Source: an uncultured Clostridia bacterium
GTDB taxonomy: Bacteria > Bacillota > Clostridia > TANB77 > CAG-508
Direction: 5' to 3'
Assembly: GCA_934157035.1 (NCBI GenBank)
Contig: CAKPHG010000007.1
Coordinates: 1 to 64,000, forward strand
DNA length: 64,000 nt
A program made the position numbers and the translations under genes. Below are positions 1 through 8,992 of the stretch, one piece after another. Below the pieces are notes generated by a model. The model had not been told where the DNA came from. It worked only from the letters and a program-made list of their open reading frames with translations, and made no database searches. Numbering within the stretch: position 1 is the first letter of the stretch; each line of letters starts with the position of its first letter.

Positions 1-273
1 ACAGATGTACGTTTAAGAAAAGTAAATTCAGAAAACAGAATGAAAGCTGTTGCTTCTGTAACATTCGATAACGAATTCGCAGTACACGATATCAAAGTTA
101 TCGAAAGCCAAAATGGATTATTTATTGCTATGCCAAGCAGAAAAACTCCAAACGGAGAATTCAAGGATATAGCTCATCCAATCAACGCTGAAACTAGAGA
201 AAAAATTCAAAAAGCTATATTAGAAGCTTATGAAGCTCCAGAAACTGAAGAAAATTCAGAATCAGCAGAATAA
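1..273 (+). CDS. spoVG: SpoVG family regulator (5' truncated by window edge)
   Basis: SpoVG is a small RNA/DNA-binding regulator of sporulation, division and envelope genes in Bacillota. The reading frame is open from base 1: TDVRLRKV precedes the first internal ATG at 40, and SpoVG proteins normally begin with about three more residues, so only the start lies outside the window. The family signatures [24 protein letters not shown] and [10 protein letters not shown] are visible. The C-terminus is a short acidic tail rich in Glu and Ser. A strong terminator follows directly, so this is the last gene of its transcript. Confidence 0.95.
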   Translation, partial: TDVRLRKVNSENRMKAVASVTFDNEFAVHDIKVIESQNGLFIAMPSRKTPNGEFKDIAHPINAETREKIQKAILEAYEAPETEENSESAE

Positions 274-283
274 TATAAAAGTA

Positions 284-313
284 AAAAACTTCATTTTTAA
301 ATGAAGTTTTTTT
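284..313. terminator. Bidirectional terminator between spoVG and the dipeptidase gene
   Basis: AAAAACTTCAT and ATGAAGTTTTT form an 11-bp stem around a short AT loop, with a T-run on the plus side and an A-run before it that serves the opposite strand. It can end both spoVG and the convergent minus-strand gene. Confidence 0.85.
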
Positions 314-371
314 GTTGCTATTTATGAATTACAAAAAAGGCCACAATACTAATATATAGTAACTATATAAA

Positions 372-1814
372 TTACTTCATTAATTCATAAATGGCATTTG
401 CGTAAATATTAGTAGCTAACATTAACTTGTCGATATCAATAAATTCATCAGTTTGGTGACACATATCTTTATCTCCAGGAAAATTCATTCCAAAACAAAC
501 AAAATTGTCAAATGCTCTTGCATAAGTTGCTCCACCAATAGCTATTGGTTCTAAATCAGTACCACAAGTCTCATTAAAAATGCCACATAATTTTTGAACT
601 AAATCACTTTTTTTATCAATAAATAGGGAAGGTTGAACACGTCCTAAAGTAACTTGATCTGGAAAAGCTTTTTCAAAAGTATCAATTATTTCGTCTGGTG
701 TTTTTGAAACAGGAACTCTTAAATTTATGCCTATATATATTTTACCATCTTCAATATATAATTTAGAAGTGTTTAAAGTAAGAGAGCCTGATTCATCAGT
801 AATATTTAAATTCAAATTTGTACCTGTATAATCATCTCCAATTAATGTACAAAAATTTTGGAAAAGAGGAAAACTCATATTTAAATTCTTGAATAATTCA
901 TTTAAAACAATTATTAATTTAGTAATAGCATTATTACCAAGTTCAGGATGGGCACTGTGAGAGGCTTTTCCGTAAGATGTTAGCTTTATGTGAGAAGAAT
1001 CAATTTTATATAAATCTATTTCATAAGAAAACTTATGTATTAAATTTTTACATATATTAATAATATTTGCTGTTATTTGAGGATTATTAACTTTCAAAAT
1101 AACAGAGCAAAACTTAGGGACTACATTAATTGCGTTATTCATACAATCAATATTTTCTATTGTAATTGGAATAAATGAATTAGAATATTTATTTTTGGCA
1201 TTATTATAAACTATTTTTGAAATATTATCAGACAAAAATAATGAGATGACTGATTTTTCTGCATAAATACAAGGAAAGTCTGCATCTGGACTAAATCCTA
1301 AAGAAGGTATTTCTTCGTGTTTTTTGTAATAATCTATGCATTTCCAATCTTTTTCTTCATTTAAACCCACAATTAATCTGACTCGTTTATTTAATAGTAT
1401 GTTGTTTTCATTTAGATAATCCATAACTGATTTCATAGCGTAAAGAGTTGAAACAACGGGACCTTTGTCATCTATTGCACCTCTACCATATATACAATTA
1501 TTTGCAATAGTTGGAATAAAAGGAGAGTACATCCAATCTTCATTTATAGCAGGAACTACGTCTAAGTGTCCAACTATGCCTATAAGCTCTTTACCTTCTC
1601 CAAATTCTGCCCAACCACAATAACCATCTACATTTTTTGTCCTAAAACCTAAAGAATTTGCTAAATGTAAAAAATGCTTTAAACAATCACTACAATCTTT
1701 TCCAAAAGGGAAAGGAGAGTTTGTTTCTTCTACGGAAATACTTGGAAATGTTATAAGATCGCAAATATTTCCTATTATATTTAATTTATTATCTAGAATA
1801 TATTTTTCAAACAT
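372..1814 (-). CDS. pepV: M20 family Sapep/PepV-type dipeptidase
   Basis: This is a probable metal-dependent (Zn or Mn) cytoplasmic dipeptidase of the M20 family that splits short peptides during amino acid use. The frame can extend to 1886, but the start at 1814 is preferred: GGAGG lies 9 bases upstream of that ATG, giving 480 residues, the usual PepV/Sapep length. Visible motifs are GHLDVVPA with the metal His and catalytic Asp, YGRGAIDDKG with the bridging Asp, NEEKDW with the catalytic Glu pair, SPDADFP, and GKASHSAHP in the lid domain. A late His in DMCHQTDE fits the last metal ligand. The subfamily (PepV or another Sapep) is inferred from length and motifs. Confidence 0.88.
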   Translation of the reverse strand: MFEKYILDNKLNIIGNICDLITFPSISVEETNSPFPFGKDCSDCLKHFLHLANSLGFRTKNVDGYCGWAEFGEGKELIGIVGHLDVVPAINEDWMYSPFIPTIANNCIYGRGAIDDKGPVVSTLYAMKSVMDYLNENNILLNKRVRLIVGLNEEKDWKCIDYYKKHEEIPSLGFSPDADFPCIYAEKSVISLFLSDNISKIVYNNAKNKYSNSFIPITIENIDCMNNAINVVPKFCSVILKVNNPQITANIINICKNLIHKFSYEIDLYKIDSSHIKLTSYGKASHSAHPELGNNAITKLIIVLNELFKNLNMSFPLFQNFCTLIGDDYTGTNLNLNITDESGSLTLNTSKLYIEDGKIYIGINLRVPVSKTPDEIIDTFEKAFPDQVTLGRVQPSLFIDKKSDLVQKLCGIFNETCGTDLEPIAIGGATYARAFDNFVCFGMNFPGDKDMCHQTDEFIDIDKLMLATNIYANAIYELMK

Positions 1815-1875
1815 ATATATACCTCCATATATATTATATATGAAAATAAATGTATTATATGATAAAAAAGAAAAA

Positions 1876-1901
1876 TTCCACACCATAAAAATAGTGTGGA
1901 A
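1876..1901 (-). terminator. Terminator of the small minus-strand gene
   Basis: TTCCACAC and GTGTGGAA form a stem around an AT loop. Read on the minus strand it is followed by a T-rich run, so it ends the 1910-2197 transcript just before the dipeptidase start. Confidence 0.8.
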
Positions 1902-1909
1902 TAAAAGTT

Positions 1910-2197
1910 TTAAAAGAAAGATGAAATAAAAACATCTTCATTATTGCTTTTTACGGTTTCGACAAATCTTGAAAGCTTATCTCTACTTCTTGAAGAAAAG
2001 AGAAAAATGTTGTCAAAAGCAATGTTAGAAGGAAGAGTTATATTATCATACTCTTTTTCTAACTTTTCTTTAGAAATTCTAAGTGGAGCTCTGACAGAGC
2101 AATCCAATGCAATCTCTAAAAGAGAATTGAAGTCATCTTCTTCCTGAAAAGCAATTACCAACCGCTTTTCTTCTTTTTCTTTTTGTGTAGTTTTCAT
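1910..2197 (-). CDS. Unrecognised small protein, 95 aa
   Basis: I do not recognise this protein. A start at 2206 would put the GGAGG only one base away, whereas the ATG at 2197 has normal spacing (10 bases), so 2197 is chosen. The N-terminus is charged (KTTQKEKEEKR), followed by a mixed alpha/beta-looking body with LVIAFQEEDDF and NIAFDNIFLFSSRSRDKLSRF. There is no signal peptide or membrane segment. It has its own consensus promoter and terminator, so it is a single-gene unit between the dipeptidase and the ribosomal cluster. Its codons are less strictly A/T-ended than the ribosomal genes. Confidence 0.7.
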   Translation of the reverse strand: MKTTQKEKEEKRLVIAFQEEDDFNSLLEIALDCSVRAPLRISKEKLEKEYDNITLPSNIAFDNIFLFSSRSRDKLSRFVETVKSNNEDVFISSFF

Positions 2198-2251
2198 GTT
2201 TTGCATACCTCCGAGGTGTAAATTAGATGATTTTTCATCTATATAAAATAT

Positions 2252-2280
2252 ATTATACTACAAATTTGTTAAAATTGCAA
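2252..2280 (-). promoter_or_regulatory. Sigma-A promoter of the 95-aa gene
   Basis: On the minus strand, TTGCAA (2280-2275) and TATAAT (2257-2252) are separated by 17 bases. This drives the small minus-strand gene and is divergent from the ribosomal promoter. Confidence 0.75.
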
Positions 2281-2338
2281 ATTTTATGTAATTTAAACAT
2301 AGTAATAGTAATTTTTACAAAAAGTTTAATAATATCTG

Positions 2339-2367
2339 TTGACATACGGAGAAAAGCATTGTATAAT
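2339..2367 (+). promoter_or_regulatory. Consensus sigma-A promoter of the S10 operon
   Basis: TTGACA at 2339-2344 and TATAAT at 2362-2367 are both perfect consensus boxes with a 17-base spacer, as expected for a heavily transcribed ribosomal operon. Transcription should begin near 2374. Confidence 0.92.
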
Positions 2368-2373
2368 AAATAG

Positions 2374-2604
2374 GCATGTAATAAAAGCGATGAAGTAGAA
2401 TGTGGCTACATCCTAAATTTATATAGGGTGGAGGGAACTTCTATGGAGTATGTCATGGCTTAGACCAGGCGGTAAGTTTTATAAATATAAAAGCACTTAT
2501 CCCAATGTTTTCATGCAACAATTGGGTTTTATATTGGTAAAAAAAGAAACACCAGGGTGCGTTTAAAACTTCCAGCCAAAAACATTTTTATTTAAGGAGG
2601 GAAA
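2374..2604 (+). promoter_or_regulatory. Structured 5' leader of the S10 operon
   Basis: About 230 untranslated bases lie between the promoter and rpsJ. They hold several potential stems: ATGTA with TACAT near 2378-2412, CCTA with TAGG near 2412-2427, and CCCAAT with ATTGGG near 2502-2528 followed by TTTTAT, which resembles an attenuator. An ORF of six codons at 2443-2463 has a strong GGAGGG site. Ribosomal leaders of this kind are often bound by a product of the operon such as L4, but I do not recognise a named family here. Confidence 0.6.
2443..2463 (+). CDS. Possible leader peptide (6 codons)
   Basis: ATG GAG TAT GTC ATG GCT TAG follows GGAGGG with a 7-base spacer inside the S10 leader. 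The ribosome site is as good as those of the ribosomal genes. It may be a translated leader peptide or a chance match, and nothing else in the sequence settles this. Confidence 0.3.
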   Translation: MEYVMA

Positions 2605-2610
2605 TTGAAA

Positions 2611-2937
2611 ATGGCAACATCAAACAAAGTAGGAAGTGAAAAAATGAGAATAAGACTAAAAGCTTATGATGCTGAATTATTAGAAAAGTCTGCTGAACAA
2701 ATAGTAGAAACTGCTAAAAGAACAGGATCAAAAGTTTCAGGACCTATTCCATTACCAACACAAAAAGAAATCGTTACAATCTTACGTTCTCCACACAAAC
2801 ACAAAGATTCAAGAGAACAATTTGAAATGAGAACACATAAAAGATTAATTGATATTCTTTACCCAACACAAAAAACAGTTGATAGTTTAATGAAAATTGA
2901 TTTACCAGCTGGTGTTGATATCGAAATCAAATTATAA
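2611..2937 (+). CDS. rpsJ: 30S ribosomal protein S10
   Basis: S10 is a head protein of the 30S subunit and also pairs with NusB in antitermination. An upstream in-frame TTG at 2605 is only 4 bases from the AAGGAGG site, while the ATG at 2611 is at 10, so 2611 is chosen, giving 108 residues. Family blocks include [38 protein letters not shown] and [12 protein letters not shown] at the C-terminus. It is the first gene of the S10-spc cluster. Confidence 0.97.
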   Translation: MATSNKVGSEKMRIRLKAYDAELLEKSAEQIVETAKRTGSKVSGPIPLPTQKEIVTILRSPHKHKDSREQFEMRTHKRLIDILYPTQKTVDSLMKIDLPAGVDIEIKL

Positions 2938-3009
2938 TTTATTACTTTATTAAAGTAAACAACAAAACCAAGCTGATGTTTATCAGCCAATAGTTAGGAG
3001 GAAAAATAA

Positions 3010-3639
3010 ATGAAAAAAACAATTATAGGAAAGAAAGTTGGAATGACTCAAATATTTGATGAATCAGGAAAAGTTATTCCAGTTACAGTTATTGAAGCAG
3101 GACCTTGCGTAATAGCTCAAGTAAAAACAGTTGAATCTGATGGATACAATGCTATTCAATTAGGTTTTGGAGATGTAAAAGAAAGCAAAGTAAACAAACC
3201 AGAAAAAGGACACTTTGCAAAAGCTAGCATAACAGCTAAAAAACATTTAAGAGAATTTAGAGTGGACGAAGTAGAAAGCTATAAAGTAGGAGACGAAATA
3301 AAAGCAGATACTTTCGTAGCAGGAGACAAAATCGATGTTCAAGGTACATCAAAAGGAAAAGGATTCCAAGGTGTTATAAAAAGACATGGACAAAGTCGTG
3401 GACCAATGGGACATGGTTCTATGTATCATAGAAGACCAGGTTCAATGGGACCAACATCAACTCCAGGTAGAGTATTCAAAGGTAAGAAATTACCAGGACA
3501 TATGGGAGTTCAAACTATAACAATTCAAAACTTAGATGTAGTTAGAGTTGATATGGACAAAAATGTAATTTTAGTAAAAGGTAGTGTTCCAGGAGTTAAA
3601 GGTGCTATCTTAAAAATAAAAACAAGTGTAAAAGCATAA
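3010..3639 (+). CDS. rplC: 50S ribosomal protein L3
   Basis: L3 binds 23S rRNA early in 50S assembly and reaches the peptidyl transferase centre through a long loop. The 209-residue length is typical. [14 protein letters not shown] at the N-terminus and the loop containing [13 protein letters not shown] and RRPGSMG are diagnostic. GGAGGAAAAATAA precedes the ATG. It lies in the S10 operon 72 bases after rpsJ. Confidence 0.97.
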   Translation: MKKTIIGKKVGMTQIFDESGKVIPVTVIEAGPCVIAQVKTVESDGYNAIQLGFGDVKESKVNKPEKGHFAKASITAKKHLREFRVDEVESYKVGDEIKADTFVAGDKIDVQGTSKGKGFQGVIKRHGQSRGPMGHGSMYHRRPGSMGPTSTPGRVFKGKKLPGHMGVQTITIQNLDVVRVDMDKNVILVKGSVPGVKGAILKIKTSVKA

Positions 3640-3658
3640 GGAAGGAGGAGAATGAAGA

Positions 3659-4282
3659 ATGCCTAAAATAGACGTATATAGTATAGAAGGAAAAAAAGTT
3701 AAAGAAGTTGAATTAAAAGATGAAATCTTTGGAATAGTACCAAACGAAGCAGTAGTACATAGCGTACTTGTAAACTTCTTAGCAAATCAAAGACAAGGTA
3801 CACAAAATACAAAAACAAGATCAGAAGTTCGTGGTGGTGGAAGAAAACCATGGAGACAAAAAGGAACAGGTAGAGCAAGACAAGGTTCTATAAGAGCTCC
3901 ACAATGGATTAAAGGTGGTATAGCTTTAGGACCAAAACCACGTTCATACTACTACACAGTTAATAAGAAAGAAAGACAATTAGCTGTTAAATCAGTTTTA
4001 AGTTCAAAAGTATTAGAAAATACATTAGTAGTTGTAGATTCATTAGATATGAAAGAAATTAAAACTAAAGAAATGGTAAAAGTTTTAAATAACTTAAAAG
4101 TAGAAGGAAAAACATTAATGTTATTAGCAGACAAAAATGAAAATATTCAAAAATCTGCAAGAAATATTGAAGGAGTTAAAACTACATTAGTAAATACAAT
4201 AAATGTATATGATTTATTAAAATACAAAAATTTAGTTATAACTCTAGACACTGTTAAAAAATTAGAGGAGGTGTATGCATAA
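3659..4282 (+). CDS. rplD: 50S ribosomal protein L4
   Basis: L4 is an early-assembly 50S protein lining the exit tunnel; in some bacteria it also represses its own S10 operon. The extended loop is clear in [23 protein letters not shown] followed by RAPQWIKGG. The length of 207 is normal. GGAGGAG lies at good distance from ATG 3659; the nearby ATG at 3652 is too close. It overlaps rplW by one base (TAATG), indicating translational coupling. Confidence 0.97.
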   Translation: MPKIDVYSIEGKKVKEVELKDEIFGIVPNEAVVHSVLVNFLANQRQGTQNTKTRSEVRGGGRKPWRQKGTGRARQGSIRAPQWIKGGIALGPKPRSYYYTVNKKERQLAVKSVLSSKVLENTLVVVDSLDMKEIKTKEMVKVLNNLKVEGKTLMLLADKNENIQKSARNIEGVKTTLVNTINVYDLLKYKNLVITLDTVKKLEEVYA

Positions 4283-4629
4283 TGAGACCAGAAGATATTA
4301 TTATTGCACCTGTTATAACAGAAAAAAGTAATGATGGAATGCAAGAAGGTAAATATACTTTCGAAGTAAACAAAAAAGCTACAAAAGTTGATATTGCAAA
4401 CGCAGTAGAAAAACTATTTGAAGTTAAAGTATTAAGTGTAAACACAATTACTGTAAAAGGTAAAACAAAAAGAGTTGGAAGATATGAAGGAAAAACTTCT
4501 GACTGGAAAAAAGCTATTGTAACAATAGATACAAATCCAACAGAAAAAACATATCTTGCAAAAGGCGGAAAAGCTACAAAAATGTCTAAGAAATACAAAG
4601 ATTCAATAGATGAATTTATGGGAGCTTAG
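4282..4629 (+). CDS. rplW: 50S ribosomal protein L23
   Basis: L23 sits at the exit of the ribosomal tunnel and docks trigger factor and [16 protein letters not shown] and [11 protein letters not shown] are the family blocks. Its start overlaps the rplD stop and its GGAGGTG site lies inside rplD. At 115 residues it is longer than the usual 95-100 because of a C-terminal tail ending [12 protein letters not shown], which may be lineage-specific. Confidence 0.95.
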   Translation: MRPEDIIIAPVITEKSNDGMQEGKYTFEVNKKATKVDIANAVEKLFEVKVLSVNTITVKGKTKRVGRYEGKTSDWKKAIVTIDTNPTEKTYLAKGGKATKMSKKYKDSIDEFMGA

Positions 4630-4631
4630 TT

Positions 4632-4901
4632 ATGAGTATTTTTTCTAAAATATTAGAAGTCTTTACGAAAGAATATAGAAAAGAAACAGAGTATAGAGAG
4701 TTTCAAAAAGACAATATAAATAGAGTTAAACTAAAAAGTGATAATTATAATATTGAAGAAAGCATAGAAAGTTTAAGGAAAAATAAATTTAAAAGCAATT
4801 TTAGAGTATTGCCTGAACAAACAGCTAAGGCTTATATAAATATTCAAGAAGAACATTCTCTAGAAGTTTTAAAAGAAGATAGTAAAAGTATCGAGAGATA
4901 A
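4632..4901 (+). CDS. Unrecognised 89-aa protein inserted between rplW and rplB
   Basis: This is not a known ribosomal protein. The ATG lies 2 bases after the rplW stop, with a weak GGGAG site inside rplW, so it is probably translated by coupling. The protein is charged and looks helical: N-terminal MSIFSKILEVFTKEYRKE, then several Lys/Glu-rich stretches, ending SKSIER. It lacks membrane segments and Cys pairs. rplW and rplB are adjacent in nearly all bacteria, so the gene is an insertion and would share the expression of its neighbours. Chance ORF remains possible. Confidence 0.55.
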   Translation: MSIFSKILEVFTKEYRKETEYREFQKDNINRVKLKSDNYNIEESIESLRKNKFKSNFRVLPEQTAKAYINIQEEHSLEVLKEDSKSIER

Positions 4902-4954
4902 CTCGGATAAAAAAGAATATCTGCTAATGCGGGGCAGGAAAAGAAAGCCGTAAA

Positions 4955-5008
4955 TATAAAATGAAAAATAGAGAAACAATGCAAGACTAAGTTTTTCATT
5001 GTTTTAAG
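4955..5008 (+). repeat. Intercistronic hairpin before rplB (shared 3' box)
   Basis: AATGAAAAA (about 4962) and TTTTTCATT (about 4993) bracket a short loop. The right half, GCAAGACTAAGTTTTTCATT, resembles the right ends of the spacers after rpmC (8197 region) and rplE (10160 region), suggesting a common small repeat. Confidence 0.5.
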
Positions 5009-5023
5009 AAGGAGAAATAAAAA

Positions 5024-5851
5024 ATGGGAATGAAACATTTTAGACCAACAACTCCATCATTAAGAAATATGACAGTTTCTACATTTGATGAAATTACAAA
5101 GAAAGCTCCTGAAAAATCTTTATTAACAGTAAAGAAAGAAAAAGCAGGAAGAAACTCATATGGTAGAATCACAGTTCGTCATCAAGGTGGAGGAAATAGA
5201 CAAAAATACAGAATAATTGATTTTAAAAGAAATAAAGACGATATGACAGCTACTGTAATTGGTATCGAATATGATCCAAACAGAAGTGCAAATATCGCAT
5301 TAATCGAATATGAAGATGGAACAAAATCTTATATTCTAGCACCAGTAGGATTAACAGATGGTGACAAAGTAGTATCTGGACAAAAAGTTGATATTAAACC
5401 AGGTAACTGTATGCCAATCGAATCTATACCAGTAGGTACAATGATTCACAATATCGAATTAAATCCAGGTCAAGGTGGAAAATTAGTTAGAGCAGCAGGT
5501 CAAGAAGCTCAATTAATGGCTAAAGAAGGTAAATATGCTCACGTAAGACTTCCATCAGGAGAAATGAGATTAGTTATGACAAGATGTAGAGCAACTATTG
5601 GAACAGTTGGAAATACAGACCATGAAAATGTAAAATTAGGTAAAGCAGGAAGAACAAGACACATGGGAATTCGTCCAACAGTTAGAGGTTCTGTAATGAA
5701 CCCATGCGATCACCCTCATGGTGGTGGTGAAGGTAGAGCTCCAGTAGGTCACGCAGGACCAATGACACCTTGGGGTAAACCAGCTCTAGGATACAAGACT
5801 AGAAAGAAAAACAAAAAAACTAACAAAATGATTGTTAAGAGAAGAAAATAG
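5024..5851 (+). CDS. rplB: 50S ribosomal protein L2
   Basis: L2 is needed for subunit joining and peptidyl transferase activity. [16 protein letters not shown] and the C-terminal [15 protein letters not shown] with the essential His are visible. The length of 275 is standard. The ATG at 5024 is 10 bases after GGAG and gives the usual MG-K-xx-PTTP type N-terminus. The spacer before it holds a hairpin instead of the usual tight junction with rplW. Confidence 0.97.
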   Translation: MGMKHFRPTTPSLRNMTVSTFDEITKKAPEKSLLTVKKEKAGRNSYGRITVRHQGGGNRQKYRIIDFKRNKDDMTATVIGIEYDPNRSANIALIEYEDGTKSYILAPVGLTDGDKVVSGQKVDIKPGNCMPIESIPVGTMIHNIELNPGQGGKLVRAAGQEAQLMAKEGKYAHVRLPSGEMRLVMTRCRATIGTVGNTDHENVKLGKAGRTRHMGIRPTVRGSVMNPCDHPHGGGEGRAPVGHAGPMTPWGKPALGYKTRKKNKKTNKMIVKRRK

Positions 5852-5867
5852 GAAGGAGTAAATAAAT

Positions 5868-6143
5868 ATGTCAAGATCAACTAAAAAAACTCCATACATT
5901 GCTCCAGAATTATTAAAAAGAGTTGAAGCAATGAATGAAACAGGAGCAAAAGAAGTTTTAAAAACATGGTCAAGAGCTTCTACTATATACCCTCAAATGG
6001 TTGGACACACAATAGCTGTTCATGATGGTAGAAAACATGTACCAGTATATATTACAGAAGAAATGATAGGTCATAAATTAGGAGAATTTGCTCCAACAAG
6101 AACTTTTAAAGGTCATGCAGGAGAAAAAACAACTAAAAAATAG
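5868..6143 (+). CDS. rpsS: 30S ribosomal protein S19
   Basis: S19 is a 30S head protein that works with S13 near the decoding site. [44 protein letters not shown] and [12 protein letters not shown] are all family blocks, and 91 residues is the usual length. It lies 16 bases after rplB with its own GGAAGGAG site. A repeat-bearing spacer follows before rplV. Confidence 0.97.
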   Translation: MSRSTKKTPYIAPELLKRVEAMNETGAKEVLKTWSRASTIYPQMVGHTIAVHDGRKHVPVYITEEMIGHKLGEFAPTRTFKGHAGEKTTKK

Positions 6144-6183
6144 AATTTAAAAATAGAAAAAGGGAATACAATAAAAAACTTAC

Positions 6184-6257
6184 ATTACTAATTCACAAGT
6201 AGGGGACATATCTTGTCCCAAGTGAAATAGCATAAGGTAAAAGATGTGTCCCCTTAC
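6184..6257 (+). repeat. GGGACA palindromic repeat, copy 1 (rpsS-rplV spacer)
   Basis: The copy begins AATTCACAAGTAGGGGACA, has TGTCCCAAGTGAAAT facing it, and ends with AAAGATGTGTCCCCTTAC. Two stems are possible: TTCAC/GTGAA with GGGACA/TGTCCC inside, or GGGGACA with TGTCCCC at the ends. A GTAG tetranucleotide precedes the stem. The end leads straight into CGAGAAATGGAGG, the ribosome site of rplV. Confidence 0.85.
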
Positions 6258-6278
6258 CGAGAAATGGAGGAAAATAAC

Positions 6279-6650
6279 GTGGAAAAACAAGAAATGCAAG
6301 AAGTTATTATTCCAGAAGCATGCGCAACACTTAAATATGCTAGAATTTCAGCTAGAAAAGTTAAAATAGTAATAGACTTAATTAGAGGAAAAAGCGTAGA
6401 TGAAGCTTTAGCAATAGTAAAATATACTCCAAAAGCAGCATCTGAAATAGTAGAAAAATTATTAAAATCAGCAATCGCAAATGCTGAAAATAACCATAAT
6501 ATGGCACACGAAAAATTATACGTTGCAGAAGTATTTGCTAACCAAGGTCCAACTTTAAAAAGAATTAGACCAGCAGCAAAAGGTTCAGCTGTTAGAATTC
6601 GTAAAAGAACAAGTCATATAACAATAATATTAAGAGAAAGAGAAGCTTAA
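6279..6650 (+). CDS. rplV: 50S ribosomal protein L22
   Basis: L22 lines the exit tunnel and binds all domains of 23S rRNA. The frame is open upstream through the repeat to a GTG at 6246, but GGAGG at 6266-6270 sits 8 bases before the GTG at 6279. That start gives 123 residues, close to the usual 110-120. [20 protein letters not shown] and [22 protein letters not shown] are the family signatures. Confidence 0.95.
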   Translation: MEKQEMQEVIIPEACATLKYARISARKVKIVIDLIRGKSVDEALAIVKYTPKAASEIVEKLLKSAIANAENNHNMAHEKLYVAEVFANQGPTLKRIRPAAKGSAVRIRKRTSHITIILREREA

Positions 6651-6700
6651 TTATTAAATATAAAACTAAAATAAAAAAAGTAAGAGGAAGTCGTTTATCT

Positions 6701-6776
6701 GACATCGTTAATTCACAAGTAGGGTACATATCTTGTCCCGAGTGAAATTGCATAAGATAAAGATGTGTCCCCTTAC
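6701..6776 (+). repeat. GGGACA palindromic repeat, copy 2 (rplV-rpsC spacer)
   Basis: This is close to copy 1: GACATCGTTAATTCACAAG, then GTAGGGTACATATCTTGTCCC, AGTGAAATTGCATAAG and AAAGATGTGTCCCCTTAC. One stem base is changed (GGGTACA). It fills most of the spacer upstream of rpsC. Confidence 0.85.
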
Positions 6777-6803
6777 AAAAAGAAAAGAAAGGAGCCTATA
6801 ACA

Positions 6804-7463
6804 ATGGGACAAAAAATGGATCCTCATGGATTAAGAGTAGGTGTAATTAAAGACTGGGACTCAAAATGGTATGCAAATAAAAAAGATTTTGCAAACTACC
6901 TAGTAGAAGATCACAAAATCCGTGAATATGTTAAGAAAAAATTATATGTTAGCGGAATTTCAAAAATAGAAATTGAAAGAACTGCTAAATTTGTAAAAGT
7001 TAATGTTTTCACAGCTAAACCAGGTTTAGTAATTGGTAAAGGCGGAAACTTAGCAGAAACTTTAAAAAATGAATTACAAAAAATGATAGGTAAAGAAGTT
7101 AATTTAAATATCGTTGAAGTAAAAGATGTTGATACAAATGCACAATTAGTTGCAGAAAATATCGCAGGACAACTAGAAAGAAGAATTTCATTCAGAAGAG
7201 CTATGAAACAATGTATGCAAAAAACTATGAAAGCAGGTGCTTTAGGAATTAAAACTGCAGTATCTGGAAGATTAGGTGGAGCAGACATGGCTAGAACTGA
7301 ATTCTACAAAGAAGGAACAATACCACTTCAAACATTAAGAGCTGATATTGACTATGGATTTGCAGAAGCAGATACAACATACGGAAAAATCGGTGTTAAA
7401 GTTTGGATATATAAAGGAGAAGTTCTTCCAGCTAAAAAGAAAGTGGAAGGAGGAGACAAATAA
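6804..7463 (+). CDS. rpsC: 30S ribosomal protein S3
   Basis: S3 lines the mRNA entry channel of the 30S subunit. An upstream in-frame start at 6765 falls in the repeat, whereas AAAGGAG lies 9 bases before ATG 6804, giving [13 protein letters not shown] as expected, 219 residues. The KH domain is seen in [14 protein letters not shown], and [13 protein letters not shown] marks the C-terminal domain. It overlaps rplP by one base. Confidence 0.96.
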   Translation: MGQKMDPHGLRVGVIKDWDSKWYANKKDFANYLVEDHKIREYVKKKLYVSGISKIEIERTAKFVKVNVFTAKPGLVIGKGGNLAETLKNELQKMIGKEVNLNIVEVKDVDTNAQLVAENIAGQLERRISFRRAMKQCMQKTMKAGALGIKTAVSGRLGGADMARTEFYKEGTIPLQTLRADIDYGFAEADTTYGKIGVKVWIYKGEVLPAKKKVEGGDK

Positions 7464-7903
7464 TGCCATTAATGCCAAAAAGAACAAAATATAGAAAACA
7501 ACAAAAAGGTAGAAACAGAGGAAAAGCAATGAGAGGAAATTTCGTATCTGATGGAGAATACGGACTTCAAACAATTGAAGCTGGTTTAATTACAACAAAC
7601 CAAATTGAATCTGCCCGTGTTGCTATGACTCGTTATATTAAAAGAGGTGGAAAGGTTTGGATAAAAATCTTCCCAGATAAACCAATAACAAAGAAACCAG
7701 CAGAAACTCGTATGGGTAAAGGTAAAGGAGCTGTTGAATATTGGGTAGCAGCTGTTAAACCTGGAAGAGTTATGTTTGAAATAGCAGGAGTATCAGAAGA
7801 AACAGCTAGAGAAGCTTTAAGATTAGCTGCAAATAAACTATCTGTTAAGTGCAAATTTGTTAAAAAAGAAACTGAAATAGGTGGTGAAAGTGATGAAGAT
7901 TAG
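7463..7903 (+). CDS. rplP: 50S ribosomal protein L16
   Basis: L16 organises the A-site region of the 50S subunit and contacts tRNA elbows. [53 protein letters not shown] and [14 protein letters not shown] cover the family. The length of 146 is typical. The GGAGGAG site lies in the end of rpsC, and its end overlaps the start of rpmC. Confidence 0.97.
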   Translation: MPLMPKRTKYRKQQKGRNRGKAMRGNFVSDGEYGLQTIEAGLITTNQIESARVAMTRYIKRGGKVWIKIFPDKPITKKPAETRMGKGKGAVEYWVAAVKPGRVMFEIAGVSEETAREALRLAANKLSVKCKFVKKETEIGGESDED

Positions 7904-8093
7904 TAAAATAAGAGAAATGTCTTCACCAGAATTAGAAAAAGAATTAGGAGAATTAAAATCTGAATTATTTAAACTAAGATTTAGCTTAGCTACAAATGGA
8001 TTAGATAATCCTATGAAAATTAAAGAAGTGAAAAAAGACATTGCAAAAATAAATACAGTATTAACTGAAAGAAAATTAGCAGAAAATGCCTAA
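7893..8093 (+). CDS. rpmC: 50S ribosomal protein L29
   Basis: L29 lies at the tunnel exit next to L23. The frame extends to a GTG at 7881, but the ATG at 7893 has AGGTGG 8 bases upstream and gives [18 protein letters not shown], the normal start, with 66 residues. It overlaps rplP by 11 bases. [29 protein letters not shown] is the usual core. Confidence 0.95.
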   Translation: MKISKIREMSSPELEKELGELKSELFKLRFSLATNGLDNPMKIKEVKKDIAKINTVLTERKLAENA

Positions 8094-8212
8094 AATTTTC
8101 AAAAACAAGTATTACTAAGAAAGCAAAATGAGTAAACAACAAGTGTACATCAGTACATATAAAATTTATGAATGTAGCTTGACGACGTAAGACAAAGTTT
8201 TTCAAAATTTTA
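8091..8212 (+). repeat. Inverted-repeat element in the rpmC-rpsQ spacer
   Basis: TAAAATTTTCAAAAAC (8091-8106) faces GTTTTTCAAAATTTTA (8197-8212), with imperfect continuation inward (GTATTAC against GTAAGAC). The layout and inner boxes resemble the rplE-rpsZ spacer. The interior, about 90 bases, has no ORF. Confidence 0.55.
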
Positions 8213-8235
8213 GCAAGAAAGGAGATTAGAAAATC

Positions 8236-8499
8236 ATGGAAGAAAGAAATCTTCGCAGAACTTATATAGGAACTGTTAAATCTAACAAAATGGATAAAAC
8301 AGTTGTAGTAGCTGTAGAAACTAGTGAGAAAAATAAGACATACGGAAAAATTCAAAAAAGAACATATACTCTAAAAGCTCACGATGAAAATAACGAATGT
8401 GGAATCGGAGATAAAGTTCAAGTAATGGAAACAAGACCTTTATCAAAAGATAAAAGATATAGAGTTGTTAAAATAGTAGAAAAGGCTATAATTAAATAA
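8236..8499 (+). CDS. rpsQ: 30S ribosomal protein S17
   Basis: S17 is a primary 16S-binding protein with an OB fold. [46 protein letters not shown] and [16 protein letters not shown] are the family blocks. The length of 87 is standard. AAAGGAG lies about 12 bases upstream of ATG 8236. Confidence 0.96.
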   Translation: MEERNLRRTYIGTVKSNKMDKTVVVAVETSEKNKTYGKIQKRTYTLKAHDENNECGIGDKVQVMETRPLSKDKRYRVVKIVEKAIIK

Positions 8500-8510
8500 G
8501 TAATAAAAGT

Positions 8511-8572
8511 TACCCGGCGTGGGACATATCTTGTCCGCAAAGGAATACTAAGGGGAAAGAATTAATCCCCAT
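8511..8572 (+). repeat. GGGACA palindromic repeat, diverged copy 3 (rpsQ-rplN spacer)
   Basis: It keeps GGGACATATCTTGTCC (8521-8536) exactly as in copies 1 and 2, but the right part has changed to AGGGGAAAGAATTAATCCCCAT, which forms its own GGGGA/TCCCC stem. Confidence 0.7.
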
Positions 8573-8612
8573 TAGAATCTGAAACAAGATAGAGAAAAGG
8601 AGGAACAGCGAA

Positions 8613-8981
8613 ATGGTACAACAACAATCCATATTAAAAGTAGCTGATAACACTGGTGCAAAAGAAATTATGTGTATTAGATGTTTAGGTGGATCTTATA
8701 GAAAATATGCTGGAGTTGGAGATGTTATAGTTGCTTCTGTTAAAACAGCAACACCTGGAGGAGTTGTAAAGAAAGGTGATGTAGTTAAAGCAGTAGTAGT
8801 TAGAACTAAAAAACCAATTAGAAGAGCAGATGGTTCATACGTAAGATTCGACGAAAATGCAGCAGTTATTATAAAAGAAGATAAAAATCCAAAGGGAACA
8901 CGTATATTTGGACCTGTTGCAAGAGAATTAAGAGATAAAGATTATATGAAAATTTTATCATTAGCTCCAGAAGTTCTTTAA
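8613..8981 (+). CDS. rplN: 50S ribosomal protein L14
   Basis: L14 forms intersubunit bridges with 16S rRNA and is the docking site of Rsf[36 protein letters not shown] and the C-terminal [24 protein letters not shown] are diagnostic. The 122-residue length is exactly usual. AAAGGAGGAACAGCGAA precedes the ATG. Confidence 0.98.
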   Translation: MVQQQSILKVADNTGAKEIMCIRCLGGSYRKYAGVGDVIVASVKTATPGGVVKKGDVVKAVVVRTKKPIRRADGSYVRFDENAAVIIKEDKNPKGTRIFGPVARELRDKDYMKILSLAPEVL

Positions 8982-8992
8982 GCTGTTAACGA

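Noticed and set aside
1944..2147. A 67-codon plus-strand ORF opposite the 95-aa gene
   Set aside because: It has no ribosome site and lies within a gene with a promoter and terminator on the other strand.
6246..6278. N-terminal extension of rplV encoded by the repeat
   Set aside because: The frame is open by chance; the ribosome site at 6266-6270 lies inside it and fixes the start at 6279. The same reasoning rejects extensions of rpsC, rplR and fmt through repeats.
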